Origin: Methylotenera sp.
GTDB taxonomy: Bacteria > Pseudomonadota > Gammaproteobacteria > Burkholderiales > Methylophilaceae
Direction of reading: 5' to 3'
Assembly: GCA_013816325.1 (NCBI GenBank)
Contig: JACDEP010000056.1
Location: forward strand, 1-12,676
DNA: 12,676 nucleotides
The position numbers were made by a program, and so were the translations under genes. The stretch's first letter is position 1. Each line of letters opens with the position of its first letter. Below the pieces are notes generated by a model. That model did not search any database. It was not told where the DNA came from and saw only the letters and a program-made list of their open reading frames with translations. Below, one piece after another: positions 1-7,064 of the stretch.

Positions 1-883
1 GATTGGTGTTGAAGCCATTGGTTTTGATAGCGCTGAAGTGGATGCCGAGCAGATAGTTTTACTTGCAAGATTGTGGCGAGAGTTAGGCATCCAAGATGTA
101 GCGCTACAAATCAATAGTATTGGTGATGCGCATGAACGCCTAGCCTATCGCAATGCGTTGATTGATTATTTTGAACAACATGCAAACTTGCTTGATGACG
201 ATGCGAAACGGCGCTTGCATACCAATCCACTACGTATTTTAGATACCAAAAATCCACGTATGCAAGCCATGTGTGAAGCAGCACCTAAATTAATAGATGG
301 TCTAGGTGATGCATCCCGTGCGCACTTTGATGGCCTGTGTCGCTTGCTGGATGCGGCTGGTGTGGCGTATGAAATCAATGCCCGCCTGGTCCGTGGTTTG
401 GACTACTATAACCGTACCGTATTTGAATGGGTGACAACGAAATTGGGCGCTCAAGGTACCATTGCTGGCGGCGGCCGTTACGATACATTGGTTGAGCGTT
501 TGGGCGGCGAGCCAACGCCTGCTTGTGGTTTTGGTATTGGCTTAGAGCGCGTATTCCTATTAATGCAGGAACATGGCATTACCGCAAGTGATGCGCCTGA
601 TGTATATTTGGTCAATGTGGGTCAGCAAGCTGAGAAAGCTGCATTTGGGATTGCCGAGCAGTTACGCAATGCCAACATTCAAGTGGTATTGCATACCGGA
701 GGAGGCAGCTTTAAGTCGCAGATGAAAAAAGCTGATAGAAGTCAGGCCAAATTTTCCGTGATTCTCGGTGACGATGAGGTGGCAAATAACCGAGTGACCT
801 TAAAGCCGATGCTGGCTGAAGTCAAAGCGGAGCAGATGCAATGCAGTATTGAAGACGCGATTAAACACCTGATAAAAGTTTAA
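1..883 (+). CDS. hisS: Histidyl-tRNA synthetase, 3' part (5' end outside the window)
   Basis: Charges tRNA-His with histidine in the cytoplasm (class II aminoacyl-tRNA synthetase). The reading frame is already open at position 2 and reads IGVEAIGFDSAEVDAE before the GTG at 38, so that GTG is internal and the true start lies upstream. About 294 codons are present of a family length near 420. Visible landmarks in order are LDTKNPRM, the histidine-binding motif LVRGLDYYNRTVFEW, GGGRYDTLVERLGG, and class II motif 3 in ACGFGIGLERV. These are followed by the C-terminal anticodon-binding domain, which includes VVLHTGGGSFKSQMKKADRS. The frame is intact to its TAA stop. Downstream, 54 bp separate it from an ABC ATPase gene, where yfgM would be expected. 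Identification is firm. Confidence 0.97.
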   Translation, partial: IGVEAIGFDSAEVDAEQIVLLARLWRELGIQDVALQINSIGDAHERLAYRNALIDYFEQHANLLDDDAKRRLHTNPLRILDTKNPRMQAMCEAAPKLIDGLGDASRAHFDGLCRLLDAAGVAYEINARLVRGLDYYNRTVFEWVTTKLGAQGTIAGGGRYDTLVERLGGEPTPACGFGIGLERVFLLMQEHGITASDAPDVYLVNVGQQAEKAAFGIAEQLRNANIQVVLHTGGGSFKSQMKKADRSQAKFSVILGDDEVANNRVTLKPMLAEVKAEQMQCSIEDAIKHLIKV

Positions 884-937
884 GTACTATGCTTAATAAC
901 CGCAGTTAATCCTTTAGGCGCAACATTAATTAAATAA

Positions 938-1825
938 ATGATAGCCCTTACAGATACAACAAAGCCATTACTACAAGTCGATCACCTCAGCATCGTGCCA
1001 AAAAAAATGCCGTCCCGTTTATTGGTTAACGGCGTCAGTTTTACTATTGAAGCCGGGCAAACTACTTGTGTAGTCGGTGAATCCGGTAGTGGGAAAAGCC
1101 TAACCGCGTTATCTGTCATGGGCTTACTATCAAAGCAATTGCAGCTCACCCAAGGCATGGTTTTATTTAATGATGCTGAGCGTGGTGTTAGGGATTTAAT
1201 CTTGCTGGATGATGAAAGCTTGCGGAAAATTCGCGGCAAAAGCATTGCGATGATTTTCCAAGAGCCAATGACCTCATTGAACCCGGTGTTGACAATCGGT
1301 TACCAAATCGGCGAAAGCCTGACCACGCATTTAGGCCTGAAAGGCGATGCGTTGAAAATAAAAATCGCAAACTTATTAGACATGGTAGGTATTCCAACAA
1401 GCCGCGTGAATAGTTATCCTGATGAGCTTTCCGGTGGCCAGCGCCAGCGCGTTATGATAGCCATGAGCATTGCCTGTGAGCCACAGTTATTGATTGCGGA
1501 TGAGCCAACCACCGCCTTGGACGTAACGGTGCAGGCACAGATACTCAAGTTGTTGGACGAACTAAAGACCCGTATGAACATGGGTATGCTGTTTATTACG
1601 CACGATTTTGGCGTAGTAGCCGATATTGCAGATAAAGTCGTAGTGATGTTCAGGGGCGAAATCGTGGAAGCCGGTACTAAAGATGAAGTGTTAGGAAATC
1701 CTCAACATCCTTATACCAAGGCTTTACTGGCCTGTGTGCCGGATGCGGAAGGAAAAAATCCATTAAGACCAATTGATTATGCTTGGTTGCCTGAAAATCA
1801 ACCTAATGCAGGAGCCGGTCTATGA
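938..1825 (+). CDS. ABC transporter ATP-binding protein, peptide type (like the N-terminal half of YejF)
   Basis: ATPase subunit of a probable oligopeptide-type importer, acting at the cytoplasmic face of the inner membrane. Complete nucleotide-binding domain of 295 residues: Walker A GESGSGKS (47-54), Q-loop FQEPMTSLNP (Gln108), signature LSGGQRQR (164-171), Walker B LLIADEP (184-190) and H-loop His222 in FITHD. HPYTKALL (258-265) is the peptide-family C-terminal element. The cysteine cluster usual after it in DppD/OppD is absent and the tail is short. Together with MNMGMLFITHD this resembles the first half of YejF more than DppD. The ATG has no strong Shine-Dalgarno sequence. The gene overlaps the next ATPase gene by ATGA, so the two are probably translationally coupled. 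No permease or binding-protein gene lies in the window, so the substrate is unknown. Confidence 0.9.
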   Translation: MIALTDTTKPLLQVDHLSIVPKKMPSRLLVNGVSFTIEAGQTTCVVGESGSGKSLTALSVMGLLSKQLQLTQGMVLFNDAERGVRDLILLDDESLRKIRGKSIAMIFQEPMTSLNPVLTIGYQIGESLTTHLGLKGDALKIKIANLLDMVGIPTSRVNSYPDELSGGQRQRVMIAMSIACEPQLLIADEPTTALDVTVQAQILKLLDELKTRMNMGMLFITHDFGVVADIADKVVVMFRGEIVEAGTKDEVLGNPQHPYTKALLACVPDAEGKNPLRPIDYAWLPENQPNAGAGL

Positions 1826-2649
1826 GTGGCGACATTTTAGTTGCAAATAATTTAGTTAAGACTTATCACCAGCGTAGTGGCAAACTTGGCTTTGGTAGTA
1901 CCCTAGTCAAGGCTCTTGACAATGTCAGCGTAAGTTTGCGAGAAGGTACCACGCTTGCTATTGTCGGTGAATCCGGCAGTGGTAAATCCACGCTGGCACG
2001 TTGTCTGTTACAATTGCAGCCCTTGGATAGCGGTGAAGTGCTATTTGCCGGGCAGGATTTGTCTAAAATCAAGGGCGCGGCTTTAAGGGCTATGCGCAAG
2101 AACTTGCAAATGGTATTCCAAGATCCTTTTGCATCGCTCAATCCGCGCATGCGCGTGGGTGAGATTGTTGGTGAAGGCTTGCTTATCCATGGTTTGGGCA
2201 GCAGTGCAGAGCAGCAGCAAAGAGTCATTGCCATGTTAAAGCGGGTGGGCCTTACCGAAGCGGATATGCAAAAATATCCGCACGAGTTTTCCGGTGGGCA
2301 AAGACAGCGTATTGGTATTGCACGTGCATTGGTGTTGCAGCCTAAAGTTGTAGTATGTGATGAACCGGTCTCGGCGTTGGATGTTTCGATACAAGCGCAG
2401 ATTTTGTTGCTTCTGAAAGAATTACAACAAGAAATGGCCCTGAGTTATATGTTTATCAGCCATGATCTACGCGTAGTGCGCCATATTGCTGATGACATTG
2501 TGGTAATGAATAAAGGTAAGGTTGTGGAAGCTGGCGCGGTGGTGGATATTTATCAAAAACCACAACATGAATATACGCAGAATTTACTGGCGGCTATTCC
2601 AGGTAAAAAGACCGGAAAAAAGAATAGTACCGATGCGGTCAGCGCTTAA
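1822..2649 (+). CDS. ABC transporter ATP-binding protein, peptide type (like the C-terminal half of YejF)
   Basis: Second ATPase of the pair, 275 residues, presumably forming the nucleotide-binding heterodimer with the upstream protein. Motifs: Walker A GESGSGKST (49-57), Q-loop FQDPFASLNPR (Gln100), signature FSGGQRQR (156-163), Walker B VVVCDEP (176-182) and H-loop His214 in FISHD. The element HEYTQNLLAAIPG (249-261) is followed by a short Lys/Ser-rich tail without cysteines. RVGEIVGEGLLIHG and SYMFISHDLRVVRHI are close in style to the second domain of YejF and to DppF. The start overlaps the upstream stop by 4 bp (ATGA) and has a good Shine-Dalgarno AGGAG at 1810-1814, 7 nt away. All catalytic motifs are intact, so it should be active. 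The transported substrate cannot be read from the sequence. Confidence 0.9.
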   Translation: MSGDILVANNLVKTYHQRSGKLGFGSTLVKALDNVSVSLREGTTLAIVGESGSGKSTLARCLLQLQPLDSGEVLFAGQDLSKIKGAALRAMRKNLQMVFQDPFASLNPRMRVGEIVGEGLLIHGLGSSAEQQQRVIAMLKRVGLTEADMQKYPHEFSGGQRQRIGIARALVLQPKVVVCDEPVSALDVSIQAQILLLLKELQQEMALSYMFISHDLRVVRHIADDIVVMNKGKVVEAGAVVDIYQKPQHEYTQNLLAAIPGKKTGKKNSTDAVSA

Positions 2650-2691
2650 TATAGTTAAGAGTGTTTAGATTGAATTAGATTAGGAAATGAA

Positions 2692-3315
2692 ATGGCATAC
2701 GATTTAGAAGAGCAAGAGCAGTTAGACGAATTTAAAGCCTGGTGGAAACTGTATGGCAAGACGGCCACCAACTTGGTATTGGCACTTTTGGTCGCTTACG
2801 CAGCTTACCAGGGCTGGAAATATTACCAAGGAAAACAAGCGGTCGCAGCCTCTACAGAATATCAAGAACTAGTAATTACCGATGAAAAAGACCTGAAGGC
2901 TATTCAAGAAAAATCAGCGGTGCTTATGGATCAATATGCTTCAACGCCCTATGCCGGTCGTGCAGCTTTATTTGCTGCAAAAGCTAATTACCATGCTAAT
3001 GAAGTAAAAAGTGCTAAGGCACAGTTGGATTGGACGATCAAACATGCCAAGGAAACTTCAGTAGGCGCCATTGCCAGTTTGCAGTTAGCTAGTATTTTAG
3101 CCGAAGAAAAAGATTATGAAGGCGCATTAAAGTTACTGGATGCATCGCATGACTCAGGCTTTGATGGTTTATTTGCGGACTTAAAAGGCGATGTATTAGT
3201 TAGCATGGGCAAAAATGACGAAGCTAAAACAGCTTACCAGCAAGCATTGGCAAAGTTAGATCCACAAGGTAAATATCGCACCTTAACGCAGCAAAAGCTG
3301 GAAGCATTAGGTTAG
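2692..3315 (+). CDS. YfgM-like membrane-anchored TPR protein
   Basis: Predicted inner-membrane protein of 207 residues with a short cytoplasmic N-terminus rich in Glu, one transmembrane helix (about 23-44, TATNLVLALLVAYAAYQGW) and a periplasmic TPR-like domain. The N-terminal pattern YDLEEQEQLDEFKAWWKLYG is typical of the YfgM/TPR_21 family. In E. coli YfgM associates with the Sec translocon and periplasmic chaperones; that role is inferred here from family and context. C-terminal helices such as YEGALKLLDAS and DEAKTAYQQALAKL fit TPR units. AGGA at 2682-2685 sits 6 nt before the ATG. It is followed 63 bp later by bamB and then der, the usual neighbours, which supports the assignment. Confidence 0.88.
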   Translation: MAYDLEEQEQLDEFKAWWKLYGKTATNLVLALLVAYAAYQGWKYYQGKQAVAASTEYQELVITDEKDLKAIQEKSAVLMDQYASTPYAGRAALFAAKANYHANEVKSAKAQLDWTIKHAKETSVGAIASLQLASILAEEKDYEGALKLLDASHDSGFDGLFADLKGDVLVSMGKNDEAKTAYQQALAKLDPQGKYRTLTQQKLEALG

Positions 3316-3378
3316 TTGCAAATTGGGTAATCTTAACTTGACCGTTCAATCAGTGTTATTCAATCAGGCTGGAGCATC

Positions 3379-4572
3379 GTGTTGTCGCGCTTAAAGTTTA
3401 TCAAAATTCTCGCTGGCTCATTTGTTCTAACCGGCCTGTTGTCCATGGCTGCTTGTAGCAGCATTACTGATATCAAGACAAATATTTCTGAGCGTATTTT
3501 CGGCCGCGAAGCTGCCGACCCGCCCGAACCTTTGGCTGAAATCAAGCAGACCAGCATTTCCAAAATCTTATGGCAAACTAAGGTAGGAGAGGCTGGAGAT
3601 TTTGAATTTTCTCCTACAGTTGAAGCTGGTTATGCCTACGCTGCAAGTGCAGAGGGTGAAATCGTTAAATTAGATGTATCAAATGGTAGCCAGGCATGGC
3701 GTGTAAAAGTGCCTGAAAAATTATCAGGCGGTGTCGGTGCCGGCGGCAGCCTAGTATTAGTAGGTACGCAAAGAGGCTCTATTTATGCCTATGACCTTGC
3801 AGGTAAATTGCAATGGATTTCCAGGTTAAGCAGTGAAGTTTTAAGCGCGCCAAAATATTTTGACGGCACAGTGATTGTCCGCACAGGCGATAGCCGAATT
3901 TTTGGTATTAATGCCAATGACGGCAGTCGTAAATGGGTTTATGACCGCACAACACCTTCACTGGCATTGCGTAGCAGTGCTGGTATCGCTGTAGATAGCG
4001 GTGCAGTATACGCAGGTTTTGCGGGTGGTAAGCTCGTAGCCATACGTGCCGATAATGGTAAGTTGCTATGGGAAGCTTCGGTCGCACAGCCTAAAGGCGT
4101 GACCGAAATTGAACGCATTGCAGACATTACCAGCCTGCCTTTTGTTGATGGTCCTCTAGTCTATGCCGTGGCTTATCAAGGCAGAATTGCCGCGGTAGAT
4201 AGGGTATCTGGCCGGATAGTATGGAACCGCGACATCTCTAGTTTATCCGGATTGAACGCAGAAGATGGGCGTATCTTTGTATCGCATGCCGCAGGCTCTG
4301 TCTATGCTCTGGAGTACACCAGCGGTAAAACTTTCTGGCGTCAAGCTGCACTTAAAAATCGCCAGCTAACAGCACCTATGCCTATGGGAAGTTTGCTAGC
4401 CATCGGTGATATAGAAGGTTATGTACACTTTTTGAGCCGTGAAGATGGCGCGTTGGCTTCTAGGATCAAGACCAATAATAGTCCTATCATGCCGCAATTA
4501 GCGCTAATCAATAGTAATACCGTATTAGCGCAAACGCGTGACGGCAGTGTTTTTGCAGTCCAAGTTAAATAG
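3379..4572 (+). CDS. bamB: Outer membrane protein assembly factor BamB (lipoprotein)
   Basis: Lipoprotein of the BAM complex, an eight-bladed beta-propeller on the periplasmic side of the outer membrane that helps BamA fold outer-membrane proteins. The 397 residues are close to the family length. A signal peptide with basic start and hydrophobic core ends in lipobox MAAC, giving a lipidated Cys26. Repeated PQQ-like blades follow, for example GEIVKLDVSNGSQAWRV, GKLVAIRADNGKLLWEA and GRIAAVDRVSGRIVWNRD. The start is non-ATG: GTG at 3379 or TTG at 3382. GGAG at 3371-3374 lies 4 nt from the GTG and 7 nt from the TTG, so the TTG is a real alternative. The position between yfgM and der is the standard one. 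Confidence 0.95.
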   Translation: MLSRLKFIKILAGSFVLTGLLSMAACSSITDIKTNISERIFGREAADPPEPLAEIKQTSISKILWQTKVGEAGDFEFSPTVEAGYAYAASAEGEIVKLDVSNGSQAWRVKVPEKLSGGVGAGGSLVLVGTQRGSIYAYDLAGKLQWISRLSSEVLSAPKYFDGTVIVRTGDSRIFGINANDGSRKWVYDRTTPSLALRSSAGIAVDSGAVYAGFAGGKLVAIRADNGKLLWEASVAQPKGVTEIERIADITSLPFVDGPLVYAVAYQGRIAAVDRVSGRIVWNRDISSLSGLNAEDGRIFVSHAAGSVYALEYTSGKTFWRQAALKNRQLTAPMPMGSLLAIGDIEGYVHFLSREDGALASRIKTNNSPIMPQLALINSNTVLAQTRDGSVFAVQVK

Positions 4573-4618
4573 GCAGCATAATCAAACAGTTGCGATGTTT
4601 TCCCGTAACATTTAGAGT

Positions 4619-4636
4619 GCGGTTTCGCTTAACCGC
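4619..4636 (+). other. Small inverted repeat in the bamB-der intergenic region
   Basis: GCGGTT and AACCGC form a perfect 6-bp inverted repeat around a 6-nt loop (TCGCTT). It lies in the 117-bp spacer between bamB and der. No T-run follows, so it is a poor intrinsic terminator. It might be a weak attenuator, an RNA processing site or chance. Confidence 0.3.
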
Positions 4637-4689
4637 TTAACAGTACTATCATTTAGAACACTTAGTTGAAGAATCATTAGAATATCCGC

Positions 4690-6144
4690 ATGATACCTAC
4701 CATAGTTCTGGTTGGCCGACCGAATGTCGGCAAATCCACTTTATTTAACCGCCTGACCAAAAGCCGCGACGCACTTGTTGCCGATTTGCCAGGTCTTACA
4801 CGCGATCGCCATTATGGCCGGGGTGTGGGTGCTAGTCAGCCTTATCTGGTAGTAGACACTGGCGGGTTTGAGCCTAATACCGATAGTGGCATCTTAAAGG
4901 CCATGGCAAAGCAAACCTTGCTGGCGATTGATGAGGCAGATGTCATTATATTCTTGGTGGATGGTCGCGAAGGCGCTACGCCACAGGATATGGAAATCGC
5001 CAATCGCCTGCGTAGGAGCCGTTGCCCAATATTGCTGGCAGTGAACAAAACCGAAGGTATGCAAAAAGCGGTGGTCAGTGCAGACTTCCACGAGCTTGGC
5101 TTGGGCGATCCGCTTTCTATTTCATCAGCGCATGGTGAAGGTGTAAAAGATATCGTTGAACTCGCGCTTGAAAATTTCAAGATTGAAGAAGAAATTGAAT
5201 CGTTAGATTATAGCGGTGATCGCATTCCTAAAGTTGCCATTGTCGGCCGCCCGAATGTAGGTAAATCTACGCTTGTAAATGCACTGCTAGGTGAAGACCG
5301 TGTAATCGCATTTGATGAACCTGGTACCACGCGCGATTCTATTCATATTGATTTGGAAAAGAATGGCAAAAACTATACGTTGATTGATACAGCTGGTGTA
5401 CGTAAACGCGGCAGTGTTCTAGAAGCGATTGAGAAATTCTCAGTGATCAAAACTATACAAGCCATTGAAGAAGCGAATGTGGTGATTTTAGTGGTAGATG
5501 CCCAAGAAGGCATTACTGAGCAGGATGCCCATGTAGCCGCCTATATATTGGATGCTGGCCGCGCTTTAGTTGTGGCTATCAATAAATGGGATGGCCTAAA
5601 AGAAGAAGAGCGGGACTGGATCAAGCGTGAAATTGACCGTAAATTGATGTTTCTGGATTTCGCTGAATTCCATTATATTTCAGCCTTACGTAAAAAAGGC
5701 TTGCCTGAGTTATTCACATCAGTAGACATTGCTTATAAAGCCGCTTTCGCCAAATTATCTACACCACAACTTACACGCGTATTGATTGATGCTTTGCAAC
5801 AACACCAGCCACCTATTAGCAAAGGTATCCGTCCTAAGTTACGTTATGCCCATCAGGGCGGTAGCAATCCGCCGATTGTAGTGATTCATGGTAACCATGT
5901 GGATGGCGTCAAAGATGCTTATACTAGATTTTTGGAAAAGACTTTCCGTAGGACATTCCAGCTTTCAGGTACGCCTTTACGCGTGCAATATAAGCAAGGC
6001 GCTAACCCGTTTGCGGAAGATGAAGATAAACGTAAACCTGGCGAAGGTATTGTAAGTATGCGCCGTCGTAAGACAGCTCACCGTGCTGAATTAAAAGCCA
6101 AGAAAGATGTAGACGCAACGCAGCGCAAGGCTAAAAAACATTAA
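4690..6144 (+). CDS. der: Ribosome biogenesis GTPase Der (EngA)
   Basis: Essential GTPase with two tandem G domains that acts in assembly of the 50S subunit. 484 residues. First G domain: G1 GRPNVGKS (9-16), DLPGLTRD (32-39), G3 DTGG (56-59), G4 NKTE (119-122). Second G domain: GRPNVGKS (186-193), PGTTRD (211-216), DTAG (233-236), NKWD (298-301), ISAL (330-333). A KH-like domain follows, and the last 25 or so residues are strongly basic (RRRKTAHRAELKAKK), as expected for rRNA contact. The first G4 has Glu in place of Asp, a substitution often seen in the Der N-terminal domain. No clear Shine-Dalgarno precedes the ATG. The stop codon lies inside the terminator hairpin shared with bamD. hfq, often next in betaproteobacteria, is not found downstream. 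Confidence 0.97.
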   Translation: MIPTIVLVGRPNVGKSTLFNRLTKSRDALVADLPGLTRDRHYGRGVGASQPYLVVDTGGFEPNTDSGILKAMAKQTLLAIDEADVIIFLVDGREGATPQDMEIANRLRRSRCPILLAVNKTEGMQKAVVSADFHELGLGDPLSISSAHGEGVKDIVELALENFKIEEEIESLDYSGDRIPKVAIVGRPNVGKSTLVNALLGEDRVIAFDEPGTTRDSIHIDLEKNGKNYTLIDTAGVRKRGSVLEAIEKFSVIKTIQAIEEANVVILVVDAQEGITEQDAHVAAYILDAGRALVVAINKWDGLKEEERDWIKREIDRKLMFLDFAEFHYISALRKKGLPELFTSVDIAYKAAFAKLSTPQLTRVLIDALQQHQPPISKGIRPKLRYAHQGGSNPPIVVIHGNHVDGVKDAYTRFLEKTFRRTFQLSGTPLRVQYKQGANPFAEDEDKRKPGEGIVSMRRRKTAHRAELKAKKDVDATQRKAKKH

Positions 6145-6176
6145 AGCCCAGGTTTTAGTGAATAAGTGGGCTTTAA
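6133..6176 (-). terminator. Rho-independent terminator of bamD, embedded in the 3' end of der
   Basis: A perfect 10-bp inverted repeat, TTAAAGCCCA (6141-6150) and TGGGCTTTAA (6167-6176), encloses a 16-nt loop. Read on the - strand the stem is followed by TGTTTTTT (complement of the A-run at 6133-6138), the classical layout of an intrinsic terminator. On the + strand no T-run follows beyond the stem, so it should stop bamD transcripts better than der transcripts. The der stop codon TAA (6142-6144) is part of the stem. Confidence 0.78.
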
Positions 6177-6204
6177 AACATTGCTTATTTCGTAGCGTCC
6201 AACC

Positions 6205-7008
6205 TTAGTACAAACTTTCCCAGAACTTCCACCAAACGCGTTCATCGGTTGGGGCGCCTTTACCTAGCATGGCACTGTTCGGATAATTGGCTTGTAACAC
6301 GCGAATGGTGTCGTTCTTGAGGTCATCCAGGCTCATCAGGTCATAAGCGCTGATCAAGATTACCAAGGCTTCTTCAACACCCGGTGATTGTGGGTAGTAT
6401 TCAATAACATATTTAACCCGGTTAATTGCTGCAAGATAGGCTTGGCGTTTCATATAATAGCGTGCCACATGTAATTCATGTTCGGACAAGCTGTTAGATA
6501 AATACACCATGCGCTGGGTGGCATCTTTCGCGTAACGACTATTTGGATATCGCGTAACCAAGTCTTTGAAGGTCATAAAGGAATCGCTTAATGCACGTGG
6601 ATCTCGGTCACTGATTTGCTGTGCAGTGACTTTTTCAATAATGCCACGTTCATTGAACACCGCTAAGCCTTTGAGGTAATAAGCGTAATCGACATTCGGA
6701 TGGTTAGGATGCAGCTTGATAAAGCGATCAGCAGCAGCAACTGCTAATACGGGCTCTTGTTTTTTGTAATTTGCATAGGCAATTTCTAGCTGTGCCTGGG
6801 CAGCAAAACGGCCATTCGGGTAGCGTGATTCCAGTTTCTCGAAATAGACGATCGCTTTGTCATAATCGCGATCGGTCATTTTGGTTTCGCCTTCTTGATA
6901 AATACGCTCGGCTGACCAGCCTTTGGTATCGTCAAACTCGGTAGGGGCGCCAAAGATTGCGCAACCATTGAGCAACAAGGCAAACATTAAAATTAAGATA
7001 TACTTCAT
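6205..7008 (-). CDS. bamD: Outer membrane protein assembly factor BamD (lipoprotein, ComL family)
   Basis: Essential lipoprotein of the BAM complex, built of TPR-like repeats and working on the periplasmic face of the outer membrane with BamA, BamC and BamE. 267 residues, near the family length of about 245-270. Short signal peptide (MKYILILMFALLLNGC) with lipobox LNGC and lipidated Cys16. TPR helices follow, for example YDKAIVYFEKLESRYPNG, AVAAADRFIKLHPNHPN and the characteristic VDYAYYLKGLAVFNE. The conserved C-terminal TPR segment AYLAAINRVKYVIEYYP is present. AGG (complement of 7016-7018) lies 7 nt before the ATG. It is divergent from rluD with only 38 bp between the genes and converges on der. 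Confidence 0.95.
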   Translation of the reverse strand: MKYILILMFALLLNGCAIFGAPTEFDDTKGWSAERIYQEGETKMTDRDYDKAIVYFEKLESRYPNGRFAAQAQLEIAYANYKKQEPVLAVAAADRFIKLHPNHPNVDYAYYLKGLAVFNERGIIEKVTAQQISDRDPRALSDSFMTFKDLVTRYPNSRYAKDATQRMVYLSNSLSEHELHVARYYMKRQAYLAAINRVKYVIEYYPQSPGVEEALVILISAYDLMSLDDLKNDTIRVLQANYPNSAMLGKGAPTDERVWWKFWESLY

Positions 7009-7036
7009 GCCAAAACCTACTTAAGAATTAGCAATT

Positions 7037-7064
7037 ATTATAACCGATGACTGACGTGACTGAA
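7037..7064 (-). promoter_or_regulatory. Probable sigma-70 promoter of bamD
   Basis: On the - strand there is a consensus -10 box TATAAT (7042 to 7037). Sixteen bp upstream is TTCAGT (7064 to 7059), a weak -35 match lying inside the first codons of rluD. A transcript starting near 7030 would carry a leader of about 20 nt including the AGG ribosome-binding site. Predicted from sequence only; the -35 match is poor. Confidence 0.5.

Noticed and set aside
38..40. GTG as start of hisS
   Set aside because: The frame is open upstream with residues that fit HisRS, so the codon is internal.
1866..2234. 122-codon - strand frame inside the second ABC ATPase gene
   Set aside because: Lies wholly antisense to a gene with complete ATPase motifs; composition is that of a shadow frame.
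3345..3367. 9-bp direct repeat TTCAATCAG before bamB
   Set aside because: Two copies 14 bp apart without symmetry or other support; likely chance.
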